Made by a program: the position numbers and the translations under genes. Below, piece after piece: positions 23,695 to 31,866 of a stretch of DNA of 63,195 bases. The stretch lies in NCBI GenBank assembly GCA_002898535.1, contig BEHN01000018.1, positions 1 to 63,195 of the forward strand. The letters are read 5' to 3'. The notes below the pieces were generated by a model. It was not told the DNA's origin, ran no database searches, and saw nothing but the letters and a program-made list of their open reading frames with translations. Each line of letters starts with the position of its first letter. Position 1 is the first letter of the stretch. This stretch comes from a bacterium HR11. GTDB lineage: Bacteria; Acidobacteriota; HRBIN11.

Positions 23695-25710
23695 ATGGAG
23701 AAACCGGAGGCTTCGGTCGACGAGCTATGCGTCAACACGATCCGGTTTTTGGCCGTCGACGCCGTCGAGAAGGCCCGTTCGGGTCATCCAGGGGCGCCCC
23801 TGGGAGCGGCCCCGATGGCCTATGTCTTGTGGGACCGCTTCTTGCGGCACAATCCGGCGAATCCCCTATGGCCCGACCGAGACCGTTTCGTCCTCTCGAT
23901 GGGGCACGCCTCGATGCTTCTGTACGCCCTGCTGTACCTGACGGGGTACCCCCTGTCGATGGAGGAGGTCCAAAACTTCCGGCAGTGGGGGAGCCGGACG
24001 CCGGGCCATCCCGAACGGGACCCCGAGGTCGGCATCGAGACGACGACGGGTCCCCTCGGGCAGGGGTTCGGGAACGCCGTCGGCATGGCCATCGCCGAGG
24101 CGTTTCTGGCCCGGCGGTACAACCGGCCCGGCTTTCCCGTCGTCGACCACTACACGTACGTGATGGCCAGCGACGGCGATATGATGGAAGGCGTCAGTCA
24201 CGAGGCCGCCTCCTTGGCCGGCCACCTGCGCCTGGGGAAGCTCATCGTCCTGTACGACGACAACCGCGTGACCATCGACGGGTCGACGGACCTGGCCTTC
24301 AGCGAGGACGTCGCCCTGCGCTTTCAGGCCTACGGATGGCACGTCCAGCGGGTCGCCGACGGCAACGACCTGGAGGCCCTCGATCAGGCCCTCCGCCGGG
24401 CCCGGGCTGAGACGGAGCGACCGAGCCTGATCATCGTCCGGACGCACATCGGCTACGGCAGTCCCTACCAAGATTCCGAGCGGGCCCACGGCGAGCCCCT
24501 CGGACCGGAGGCCGTCCGGGCCACGAAGGAGCGACTCGGGTGGCCCCCCGAGCCGGCTTTTTATGTGCCGCCGGAGGCGCTGGCCCACATGCGCCGGGCC
24601 GTCGAGCGGGGCCGGGCCTGGGAAACGGAATGGCGGCAGACGTATGAGGCTTGGGCCCGGGCGTATCCGGACCTGGCCGAGGAATGGGAAATGGCCCACC
24701 AGCGCCGGCTCCCCGACGGCTGGGACGCCGACCTGCCCCGGTTCTATCCGACCGAGGCCGGCATCGCCACGCGGGACGCATCCAGTGAATTTCTCAACAC
24801 AGTCGCCCGTCGAATTCCGTACCTCATCGGGGGTTCGGCCGACCTCAGCCATTCGAACAAGACTTACTTGAAGGGTTTGGGGGACTTTCTGGCCGGCCGC
24901 TACGAGGGTCGGAACATCCACTTCGGCGTGCGGGAACACGCCATGGGGACGGTCCTGACGGGGATGGTCCTCCACGGGGGCCTGATTGCATACGGGGGAA
25001 CCTTCCTCATCTTCAGCGACTACATGCGGCCGACCCTCCGACTGGCGGCCATGATGCGGATCCCCGTCATCTACGTGTTCACCCACGACAGCGTCGGCCT
25101 CGGAGAGGACGGACCGACGCATCAGCCCGTCGAGCACCTGCCCTCCCTGCGGGCGATCCCCCACATGACGGTCCTCCGGCCCGCCGACGCCAACGAAACG
25201 ATCGCCGCCTGGCACTGGGCGCTCCAGTATCGGGAAGGCCCCGTCGCCCTCGTCCTGACCCGCCAAAAGGTCCCGGTCCTGGACCCCGACCGCTACCCGA
25301 TATGGGACGGCGTCCCCCGCGGCGCTTACGTCTTGCAGGAAGCGACCGGCTCGCGGCCCCGTCTCATCCTGATAGCGACGGGCTCGGAAGTCCACCTGGC
25401 CCTCCGGGCGCAGGCCCGCCTGGAGGCCGAGGGCATCCCGACGCGGGTCGTCTCGATGCCGTCTTGGGAACTCTTCGAGCGCCAGCCGCCGGCCTACCGG
25501 CACCACGTCCTACCTCCAGACGTCCCGGCTCGACTGGCCATCGAGGCGGCCTCGCCCCTCGGTTGGGAACGGTGGGTCGGCGACCACGGAGACGTGCTGG
25601 GCCTGCGGCGATTTGGCGCTTCCGCCCCTTATCCGGTCATCTTTGAAAAGCTGGGCTTTACCGTCGAGCACGTCGTCGAGCGGGCCCGACGCCTGGTGAA
25701 GGGCGGGTAA
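23695..25710 (+). CDS. tkt: Transketolase
   Basis: The 671-residue enzyme moves two-carbon ketol units between sugar phosphates in the pentose phosphate or Calvin-type pathway, using thiamine diphosphate. Family marks are present: [35 protein letters not shown] (TPP motif), [34 protein letters not shown] and R-P-A-D-A-N-E. Length is normal. GGGGAGG lies 4 nt before the ATG. Confidence 0.97.
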   Translation: MEKPEASVDELCVNTIRFLAVDAVEKARSGHPGAPLGAAPMAYVLWDRFLRHNPANPLWPDRDRFVLSMGHASMLLYALLYLTGYPLSMEEVQNFRQWGSRTPGHPERDPEVGIETTTGPLGQGFGNAVGMAIAEAFLARRYNRPGFPVVDHYTYVMASDGDMMEGVSHEAASLAGHLRLGKLIVLYDDNRVTIDGSTDLAFSEDVALRFQAYGWHVQRVADGNDLEALDQALRRARAETERPSLIIVRTHIGYGSPYQDSERAHGEPLGPEAVRATKERLGWPPEPAFYVPPEALAHMRRAVERGRAWETEWRQTYEAWARAYPDLAEEWEMAHQRRLPDGWDADLPRFYPTEAGIATRDASSEFLNTVARRIPYLIGGSADLSHSNKTYLKGLGDFLAGRYEGRNIHFGVREHAMGTVLTGMVLHGGLIAYGGTFLIFSDYMRPTLRLAAMMRIPVIYVFTHDSVGLGEDGPTHQPVEHLPSLRAIPHMTVLRPADANETIAAWHWALQYREGPVALVLTRQKVPVLDPDRYPIWDGVPRGAYVLQEATGSRPRLILIATGSEVHLALRAQARLEAEGIPTRVVSMPSWELFERQPPAYRHHVLPPDVPARLAIEAASPLGWERWVGDHGDVLGLRRFGASAPYPVIFEKLGFTVEHVVERARRLVKGG

Positions 25711-25830
25711 GGCCGGATACAGGATGGGACTGCGGATTACGCATTTCGAATTGCGAATCGGGGATGGCCGATAAGTCCCCGCCCGGGGCCCTTCATCTTC
25801 ATCCCGTTATCGTGCATTCCGAAGGACCTG

Positions 25831-26847
25831 ATGCGCCGAAGGCTTCGCCCCTGGCTCCGGACCTTGCTATCCGTCGCCCTCTCGGGGGCCTTGTCCGTCC
25901 TCCTGCTCGGGTGGGTCCTGCGGCAGGTCCCGGAAGACCTCGGGACGGCTTGGCGGCGGGCCGCCTCCGTGTCGGCCCTGCTGACCTACGGGGCCATCAG
26001 CCTCCTGGGGACCCTTCTGCGGGCGTGGCGGTACCGGCTGTTACTGGGGCCCTGGCGGCCTGGGGACGGCCCCCTCTTTTTGGTCACTCTGGTCCGGAAC
26101 TTCACGGTCGACATGCTTCCCCTGCGGATCGGGGGCCTCTCCTTTCCACTCCTTCTGCACTATCGTCTCCGGGTCCCCTGGGTCCCGACGTGGTCCTGCT
26201 TTGTGTGGTCCTTTGTATGGGACACGGCGGCCCTGGCCCTTTTCCTATGGGTCGCGTGGAGTCATTTGACGGGGATCGTTCCCCAAGCGGCGTGGCTGGT
26301 CGTCCTGCCGGCGGGTCTGACCGTCGTCGTAGCCGGTCTCTTGCTGACACCGGACACGGTGTGGCGGGGCCTGATGATGGGGGTATTCCGACGTCGGCAC
26401 CGGTCGCCCTTCCGTTGGGGGCGCCGGTCCCTGGTACGGTTCCTGCGGTTCGGAGTCGGCCTGGTCTCGGCCGGTTCGGTCGGTCGGTCCACGGCCTGGG
26501 GCCTCGGGGCCTTGTCCGTCGGCATTCGACTGTGCAAGTACTGGAGTTTGTATACCCTTTACCAGACCTACAGTAGTCGGCTGGGGTCCGATGCGGTCGT
26601 CGGATTCTTTGTATTCATCTGGACCATCACGATGGCCGAGATGACGGCCTTGCTTCCGGTCCAGGGTCTCATGAACATCGGGCCCTGGGAGGCGGCCTGG
26701 ACGCTGGCCCTCCGGTGGGTCCACGAGGGTCAGGCGGCCGTGGCCCCCCTCCTTTCGACGTTCGTCCACTGGACGACCCAGGCCTGGGAGTACACCATCG
26801 GCGGCCTTGCCCTGGGCCTCCTGCTGTATTGGGGCCACAAGAAGTGA
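25831..26847 (+). CDS. Lysylphosphatidylglycerol synthase TM-region / UPF0104 family membrane protein
   Basis: The 338-residue protein has about eight membrane segments and the family patterns R-A-W-R-Y-R-L-L-L, N-F-T-V-D-M-L-P-L-R-I-G and a C-terminal L-L-P-V-Q-G-L-M-N-I-G-P-W-E. Members are flippase-like proteins or the membrane part of MprF. No soluble synthase domain is attached, so a lipid or glycolipid translocation role is more likely than lysyl transfer. A second family member lies at 38075-39100. Confidence 0.8.
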   Translation: MRRRLRPWLRTLLSVALSGALSVLLLGWVLRQVPEDLGTAWRRAASVSALLTYGAISLLGTLLRAWRYRLLLGPWRPGDGPLFLVTLVRNFTVDMLPLRIGGLSFPLLLHYRLRVPWVPTWSCFVWSFVWDTAALALFLWVAWSHLTGIVPQAAWLVVLPAGLTVVVAGLLLTPDTVWRGLMMGVFRRRHRSPFRWGRRSLVRFLRFGVGLVSAGSVGRSTAWGLGALSVGIRLCKYWSLYTLYQTYSSRLGSDAVVGFFVFIWTITMAEMTALLPVQGLMNIGPWEAAWTLALRWVHEGQAAVAPLLSTFVHWTTQAWEYTIGGLALGLLLYWGHKK

Positions 26848-26849
26848 CG

Positions 26850-27005
26850 GAGTGATGATGGAAGGATAATCCCGACCGGCCCGTCGGCCCAAGACCGTGG
26901 CTCGGCCCTTCGTTACTTCGTCCCTCCGTCCCTTCAGAAAATCGCCTTCCCCAAAGGGTCGAAAAAGCCGAATCCATGCGGGTTTTCACGAACCGAACGG
27001 CTCTG
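26850..27005. repeat. Mosaic element, right half (copy I)
   Basis: The core GACCGGCCCGTCGGCCCAAG ... TCGTTACTTCGTC is followed by the right arm TCGAAAAAGCCGAATCCATG ... CACGAACCGAACGGCTCTG. The same core occurs near 34670-34740 and 42600-42650. A second, left-type arm fragment follows at 27010-27065, up to the dtd ribosome-binding site. Confidence 0.8.
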
Positions 27006-27075
27006 TTAAGGGCCCTTCGGTCCGTGAAGATGCCGATGGATTCAGCCTTTTCGACCTTTCGAGGAGGATGGGTCT

Positions 27076-27534
27076 ATGAAAATGGTCATCCAGCGGGTCG
27101 CCTGGGCCCGGGTCCGGGTCGGTCCGGAGGTCGTCGGCCAGATCGGGCCGGGCCTTTTGGTCTTCCTGTGCATCGAGAAGGGGGATTCGGCCGACGGCCT
27201 GGACTACTGGATCCAACGGTTGCCCGTCCTGCGGGTCTTTGGAGACGCCGAGGGCAAGATGAATCTCTCCCTTCAAGACGTCGGGGGTGCTATCTTAGTC
27301 GTTTCCCAATTCACCCTGGCGGCCCGCCTTCACAAGAAAGGTCGGCGACCCAGCTTTGAGGGGGCCGAGACGCCTGAGCGGGCCGAAGCCTTGGTCCGAT
27401 ATTTTGTCGAGGGTCTCCGGCGGCAAGGCGTGCCCGTCGCCGAGGGCCGGTTCGGTGCCATGATGGCCGTCGAACTCCTGAACGACGGCCCCGTGACCTT
27501 CATCGTCGACGAGCCGCCTCGACAAGTTTTGTGA
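27076..27534 (+). CDS. dtd: D-aminoacyl-tRNA deacylase
   Basis: The 152-residue enzyme hydrolyses D-aminoacyl-tRNA and misacylated Gly-tRNA-Ala as proofreading. It begins MKMVIQRVAWARVRVGPEVV and has the catalytic S-Q-F-T-L-A-A and the C-terminal N-D-G-P-V-T-F (N-x-G-P-x-T) motif that forms the cross-subunit Gly-cisPro site. Length is normal. GAGGA precedes the ATG. Confidence 0.96.
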   Translation: MKMVIQRVAWARVRVGPEVVGQIGPGLLVFLCIEKGDSADGLDYWIQRLPVLRVFGDAEGKMNLSLQDVGGAILVVSQFTLAARLHKKGRRPSFEGAETPERAEALVRYFVEGLRRQGVPVAEGRFGAMMAVELLNDGPVTFIVDEPPRQVL

Positions 27535-27559
27535 CGAGCCATCTGCCTGAGATAACGGG

Positions 27560-27845
27560 ACCATTCGGTTCGTGAAAACCCGCATGGATTCAGCCTTATT
27601 AGCTCATGGCTCATAGCTGATGGCTTGTATTAGCTCATGGGTCATAGCTCAGGGCTCATAGTCCCACGAGCTATCAGCCATGAGCTATGAGCCAACATGG
27701 GCCATGAGCCAATAGGGGCTATGAACCATCCATCCCCCTGGCTCGCCACTCCGTCACTTCATCACTCCGTCACTTTGAAAAACCGTACTCCCCGAGCGTT
27801 AGGAAAGGTTGTTCCGACGTCATTCTCACGGGCCGAACGGCTGTG
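27560..27845. repeat. Mosaic TIR element with 7-bp repeat core (copy H)
   Basis: A left arm (ACCATTCGGTTCGTGAAAAC ...) and a right arm (TTGAAAAACCGTACTCCCCG ... GGGCCGAACGGCTGTG) flank about 120 bp of TCATGGC/TCATAGC heptamers and a TCACTCCGTCAC core. The element fills the gap before the cytochrome gene. Confidence 0.85.
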
Positions 27846-27941
27846 AGAATTGATCGTTACGAAACTTGCGAAATCGTTCCCGTATCCAATTTGCCTCAAC
27901 TGGGGGAAGTCGGTAAAATAAACCTCGCTTTGAGGACTTCT

Positions 27942-28913
27942 ATGCGAATCGGGTGGTGGGGCGGTGCGTTCCTGATCGGCTGGGCCTGGCTGTTAAGCTG
28001 GGACCGTGGGCCATCGGTCTCGCCGGTGGCTCCGTCTTTCGCCTCAGCCTCGGTCCCTGAGGAAGCGCATGCCTGTACAGGCATCCTTCAAAACTCGGGG
28101 ACTCTCCAGGCCGTCCTGACGGCGGTCTCCCGCTATAAGACGACGTATGTCCTCCTATACTCCGATGACTTAGGCTTCTCTATCGAGTCCATCGAGGATC
28201 CGATCCTCTTGAGCTTGCGGGTCGGAGTCCCGGTCGGGACCCCGGCGGCCGACTTGGCCCAGAAATACCGATTGCTCCGGCGGGTAGACTATCCGGGGAC
28301 AGTGACTGCCCTGCGCCAGGTCCTCACGGATGTCCTGAATCGGAAAATCGATGCGGCTCTCCTGTGGGCTCCCCTGGCGGGCCTGTTGGTGCTCGAGATG
28401 GACCCGGCGCATCGGCTGAGCATGACGCCTGTCGCCGACCCGGCGCCGCCCCCGGCCGAGTTCTCATCGCCCCCGGCCCCGTCGGCAGACGGCCCGCCAT
28501 CGGTCGCGGAGGCGGCCGCCCGCTGTCGGGACGCGGTGCAGGGCGTGCTGGAGGCCTACGGCGTGGCACCGGCTGAACTCCTGACGCCCTCGAATCCGGG
28601 GACAGGGGTCGCCGTCCCTTCGGAACCGCCGCCGGAGAATCTCGAAGAGGCCCGGCGGGGATGGGACGTCTACCAGGCGAATTGTGAACGTTGTCATGGG
28701 CCTGACGCCATTTCCGGCGGGCTCGCCCCGGACTTGCGGGATCGGATTCGACGTCTCAGCTACGCTGAGTTCTTCCAGACAGTCCTCCAGGGCCGGGTCG
28801 AGAAGGGGATGCCCGCATGGCGGGGCATCCTTAAGGCCGACGACGTGCGTCTGGTCTACCAGTACATCCGGGCCCGAAGCACGGGACGGCTGGGGCCCGG
28901 ACGGCCCTCGTAG
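27942..28913 (+). CDS. Fusion of XoxJ-like binding-protein lobe and cytochrome c
   Basis: The 323-residue exported protein has an N-terminal membrane/signal segment. Next comes a domain (about 60-180) resembling one lobe of the periplasmic protein that accompanies quinoprotein dehydrogenases (L-R-V-G-V-P-V-G-T-P ... I-D-A-A-L-L-W-A-P-L-A-G). A Pro/Ala linker leads to a cytochrome c domain with one heme site C-E-R-C-H-G (about 270) and a likely axial Met in K-G-M-P-A-W. It is probably the electron acceptor for XoxF downstream (a XoxG role). The lobe is similar to the matching part of the next gene, so it may come from a duplication. Start at ATG 27942. Confidence 0.78.
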   Translation: MRIGWWGGAFLIGWAWLLSWDRGPSVSPVAPSFASASVPEEAHACTGILQNSGTLQAVLTAVSRYKTTYVLLYSDDLGFSIESIEDPILLSLRVGVPVGTPAADLAQKYRLLRRVDYPGTVTALRQVLTDVLNRKIDAALLWAPLAGLLVLEMDPAHRLSMTPVADPAPPPAEFSSPPAPSADGPPSVAEAAARCRDAVQGVLEAYGVAPAELLTPSNPGTGVAVPSEPPPENLEEARRGWDVYQANCERCHGPDAISGGLAPDLRDRIRRLSYAEFFQTVLQGRVEKGMPAWRGILKADDVRLVYQYIRARSTGRLGPGRPS

Positions 28914-28983
28914 AGACGGGTGTCGGGTCGTCGGGTAGTAGTCGGTCCGTGGGCCTCACGGTCCGGATACGGGAGAGAATGCC

Positions 28984-30075
28984 ATGTCACGGGACGCCCG
29001 ATGGGCGTCGTGGGCCGTGGCGGTAGGGCTTTTGATCGCCTCGCTTCTCCACGGCGGGGCCTGGGGCGAAGAGCGGGTCCTACGCGTGTGCGCCGACCCT
29101 GAGAACCTGCCCTTTACGGACCGGTCTCTCCAAGGCTTTGAAAACCGCATCGCCGACCTCATCGCCCAGGCGATGGGCGCGCGCGTCGAATATACCTGGT
29201 GGGTCTCTCGCTATTTGCGGCGGATGCTTCGGAACACCCTGCTGGCGGGCCGGTGCGACATCATGTTGGGCCTCCCTTACGATGAGCGGTTTACCGAGGA
29301 CCTACCGGCCATCGCCCTCACGCGGCCTTACTACACGACGGGCTATGCCTTGGTGTATGTCCCCGACCGACAGACCCACCTGGATAAGGTCCGTTCGGTC
29401 GACGAACTGCCGGAAGGCCTCCGGGTCGGTGTATGGAATCGAACCCCGCCCCAGGACGTCCTGGCCCTCCGGGGCTATGCCCATATCGTGGCCTATCATC
29501 CCTGGTATCCCGAAGAAGTCTTGCGAGACCTTCAGGCGGGTCAAATCGACGCGGCCATCGTATGGGGTCCGACGGCCGGTTTTTACAATAAAGTTCACTA
29601 TGCGGGTGCTTTTGCGGTCCGCCTGCTGGAGGGGCCGGACTTCACGTGGCGGATCGCGGCCATCGTCCGGAAGGACGACACGGCTTTACTGGAGCGGGTG
29701 AACGCCGTCTTGGAACAGAACGGGGCTCAAATTCAGAAAATCTTGGACGACTTCGGTATCCCATACGTCAGGGCATCGTCTCTGCCGTCCCCGGGTTCCG
29801 GGGAGCTACGACCGGCGACGGCCTCGCCCCCGGCTTCCCATGAGCTGGGCGTGTGGGGGTCCGTCGGGTTCTCGCATCAAATCCACAAACCCTTAAGCCT
29901 GTATCGTTCGGGAGGAGCTCGCTATGCGCGGCGGGTCATGGAAGACCTTCGTCGTGACGGGCTTGCTCCTGGGGATCTCGGCCTGGGCCCTCGGCAACGA
30001 GGAGCTGATCAAGCTGGCCCAGAACCCCAGCGAGTGGCCCCTCTACGGGCGGGACTATGCCAATACCCGGTATAG
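28984..30075 (+). CDS. xoxJ: Quinoprotein dehydrogenase-associated substrate-binding protein
   Basis: The exported protein (363 codons) has a signal peptide to about residue 29, then V-L-R-V-C-A-D-P-E-N-L-P-F-T-D, F-E-N-R-I-A-D-L-I-A, Y-T-W-W-V-S-R-Y-L-R-R, G-R-C-D-I-M-L-G-L-P and I-D-A-A-I-V-W-G-P-T-A-G. These match the XoxJ/MxaJ family of periplasmic proteins that bind or mature PQQ alcohol dehydrogenases. The recognisable family sequence ends near F-G-I-P-Y-V (about residue 263). The last about 100 residues look unconserved, and the final 152 bp overlap xoxF in another frame, so the true 3' end may be earlier or a frameshift may be present. Confidence 0.83.
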   Translation: MSRDARWASWAVAVGLLIASLLHGGAWGEERVLRVCADPENLPFTDRSLQGFENRIADLIAQAMGARVEYTWWVSRYLRRMLRNTLLAGRCDIMLGLPYDERFTEDLPAIALTRPYYTTGYALVYVPDRQTHLDKVRSVDELPEGLRVGVWNRTPPQDVLALRGYAHIVAYHPWYPEEVLRDLQAGQIDAAIVWGPTAGFYNKVHYAGAFAVRLLEGPDFTWRIAAIVRKDDTALLERVNAVLEQNGAQIQKILDDFGIPYVRASSLPSPGSGELRPATASPPASHELGVWGSVGFSHQIHKPLSLYRSGGARYARRVMEDLRRDGLAPGDLGLGPRQRGADQAGPEPQRVAPLRAGLCQYPV

Positions 30076-31612
30076 CCCGTTGGACCAGATCAACACGGCC
30101 AACGTCGGGCGACTGAAAGTCGCCTGGATCCAATCCCTGGGGACCCTGCGGGGTCAGGAGTCCGTGCCCATCAAGATCGGCGACACCCTCTACGTGACGA
30201 CCTCGTGGCCCAACAACGTCTATGCCGTCGACGCCCGGACCGGCCGTCTGAAGTGGAAGTACGTCTCCGACACCCCGGCCGACGCCCAGCAGTACGCTTG
30301 CTGCGACGTCGTCAACCGGGGGGCCGCATACGGCAACGGGAAGATCTTCTTCGGCCGCCTGGACGGCGTCCTGGTCGCCCTGGACGCCCAGACGGGAAAG
30401 GAATTGTGGCGGGCGACCGTCGTCGATTACAAGGCCGGCTACACGATCACCTCGCCCCCGATCGTCATCAAGGACAAGGTCATCACGGGCTACGCCGGGG
30501 CTGAATTCGGCGCTCGGGGCGCCGTCGTCGCCTACGACATGAATACGGGGCGGGAGCTGTGGCGGACGTTCACGGTGGGCCCCGGTCCCGAATACGACAA
30601 CTCCTGGCAGACGGACGCCTGGAAGACGGGCGGCGGGACGGCCTGGTACGTGGCGTCCTACGACCCGGAGGCGAACCTCGTCTACTACGGGACGGGTAAC
30701 CCGGCGCCCTGGAACACGGCCGTCCGACCGGGCGACAACAAGTGGTCGGCGTCCATCATCGCCCTGAACCCCGACGACGGCCGGATCGTTTGGGGCTTCC
30801 AGACGACGCCCCAGGACGCCTGGGACTGGGACGCCGAAAACGAGCTCGTCCTGGTCGACCTGGTGATCAAGGGCCGCAAGGTCCCGGCCCTGATGCAGGC
30901 CAACAAGAACGGCTTCTTCTACGTGCTGGACCGCAAGACCGGCAAGTTCGTCCAGGGCGACAAGTACTACCCCCACCTGAACTGGGCCAAGGGTCTCGAC
31001 GCCAACGGCCGACCCATCGAGATCCCCGAGATGCGACCGTCGCTGACCCAGTATGTCGACTACGTGTGCCCCGTCTTCTGGGGCGGCAAGAACTGGCCGC
31101 CGATGGCGTACAACCCCAAGACGGGTCTCGTCTACATGCCGGGCAACAACATGTGCATGTCCATCCAGCACCGGGAGGTCACGTACACGAAGGGCGCCCT
31201 GTACATCGGGTCCAAGCACGAGCACAAGCCGGGGCCGGGCGCCGGTCCGGCCAAGAACCTGGGCCAGTTCCGGGCCTTCGACCCCGTGAACCTGAAGATC
31301 GTGTGGACCATCGACGAGCGCTATCCCGGCTGGGGCGGGGCCCTGACGACGGCCGGCGGTCTGGTCTTCTACGGTAATGAAGAAGGCGAGTTCAAGGCCG
31401 TCGATGCTCGGACGGGCAAGATCCTGTGGCGCTTCTACGCGGGTTCCGGCATCGTGGCGGCGCCCATCAGCTACGCCGTGGGCGGCAAACAGTACATCGC
31501 CGTCAGCGTGGGTCTGGGCGGTGAGTACGCCTTGCTTCCCGGCGAAGCCGGTAAAAACCTTCCGAACGAGGTGAATCTGGGCGGTTACCTGGTCGCCTTT
31601 ACACTGGAGTGA
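29924..31612 (+). CDS. xoxF: PQQ-dependent alcohol dehydrogenase, XoxF (lanthanide) type
   Basis: The 562-residue periplasmic enzyme oxidises methanol or other short alcohols with PQQ. Key residues are in place: the vicinal disulfide Cys126-Cys127 (Y-A-C-C-D-V-V-N-R-G), Glu194 (G-A-E-F-G), Asn259 (G-T-G-N-P-A-P-W-N), and the pair Asp301/Asp303 (A-W-D-W-D-A-E-N). The second Asp replaces the Ala of calcium enzymes and marks lanthanide-dependent XoxF enzymes. Tryptophan-docking repeats cover the eight-bladed propeller. It is somewhat shorter than the usual roughly 600 residues. It follows a cytochrome c fusion and xoxJ, a compact three-gene set; PQQ synthesis genes are not in the window. Confidence 0.93.
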   Translation: MRGGSWKTFVVTGLLLGISAWALGNEELIKLAQNPSEWPLYGRDYANTRYSPLDQINTANVGRLKVAWIQSLGTLRGQESVPIKIGDTLYVTTSWPNNVYAVDARTGRLKWKYVSDTPADAQQYACCDVVNRGAAYGNGKIFFGRLDGVLVALDAQTGKELWRATVVDYKAGYTITSPPIVIKDKVITGYAGAEFGARGAVVAYDMNTGRELWRTFTVGPGPEYDNSWQTDAWKTGGGTAWYVASYDPEANLVYYGTGNPAPWNTAVRPGDNKWSASIIALNPDDGRIVWGFQTTPQDAWDWDAENELVLVDLVIKGRKVPALMQANKNGFFYVLDRKTGKFVQGDKYYPHLNWAKGLDANGRPIEIPEMRPSLTQYVDYVCPVFWGGKNWPPMAYNPKTGLVYMPGNNMCMSIQHREVTYTKGALYIGSKHEHKPGPGAGPAKNLGQFRAFDPVNLKIVWTIDERYPGWGGALTTAGGLVFYGNEEGEFKAVDARTGKILWRFYAGSGIVAAPISYAVGGKQYIAVSVGLGGEYALLPGEAGKNLPNEVNLGGYLVAFTLE

Positions 31613-31866
31613 TCAGACGAATCGCCGGAGCGGGTCTGGGATGGGTGGCTCCGCCCGGAGTTCAGGCCTCCCGGGCCCGCTTCCATCGACCGTGGGGCGC
31701 CTCATCGAAGAGTTTCGCGGGTGGGGAACCCGGCGAGGCGTCCCATGGCCTACCTTCTCCCTCAGGCCGGAGGCCTACGCTCCCCCTATTCGCTCCTTTT
31801 CCCCCGTTTGCATTCCCGGCGACGGACCCTCATCTTGTACCGAGAATCCTCGTGGAGACCGCCCCG

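Noticed and set aside
23866-25506. 546-codon minus-strand open frame
   Set aside because: It is the antisense of transketolase, with no recognisable motifs.
31609-31866. N-terminal extension of the helicase overlapping the xoxF stop
   Set aside because: The 86 residues are low-complexity and absent from helicase patterns; the ATG at 31867 fits better.
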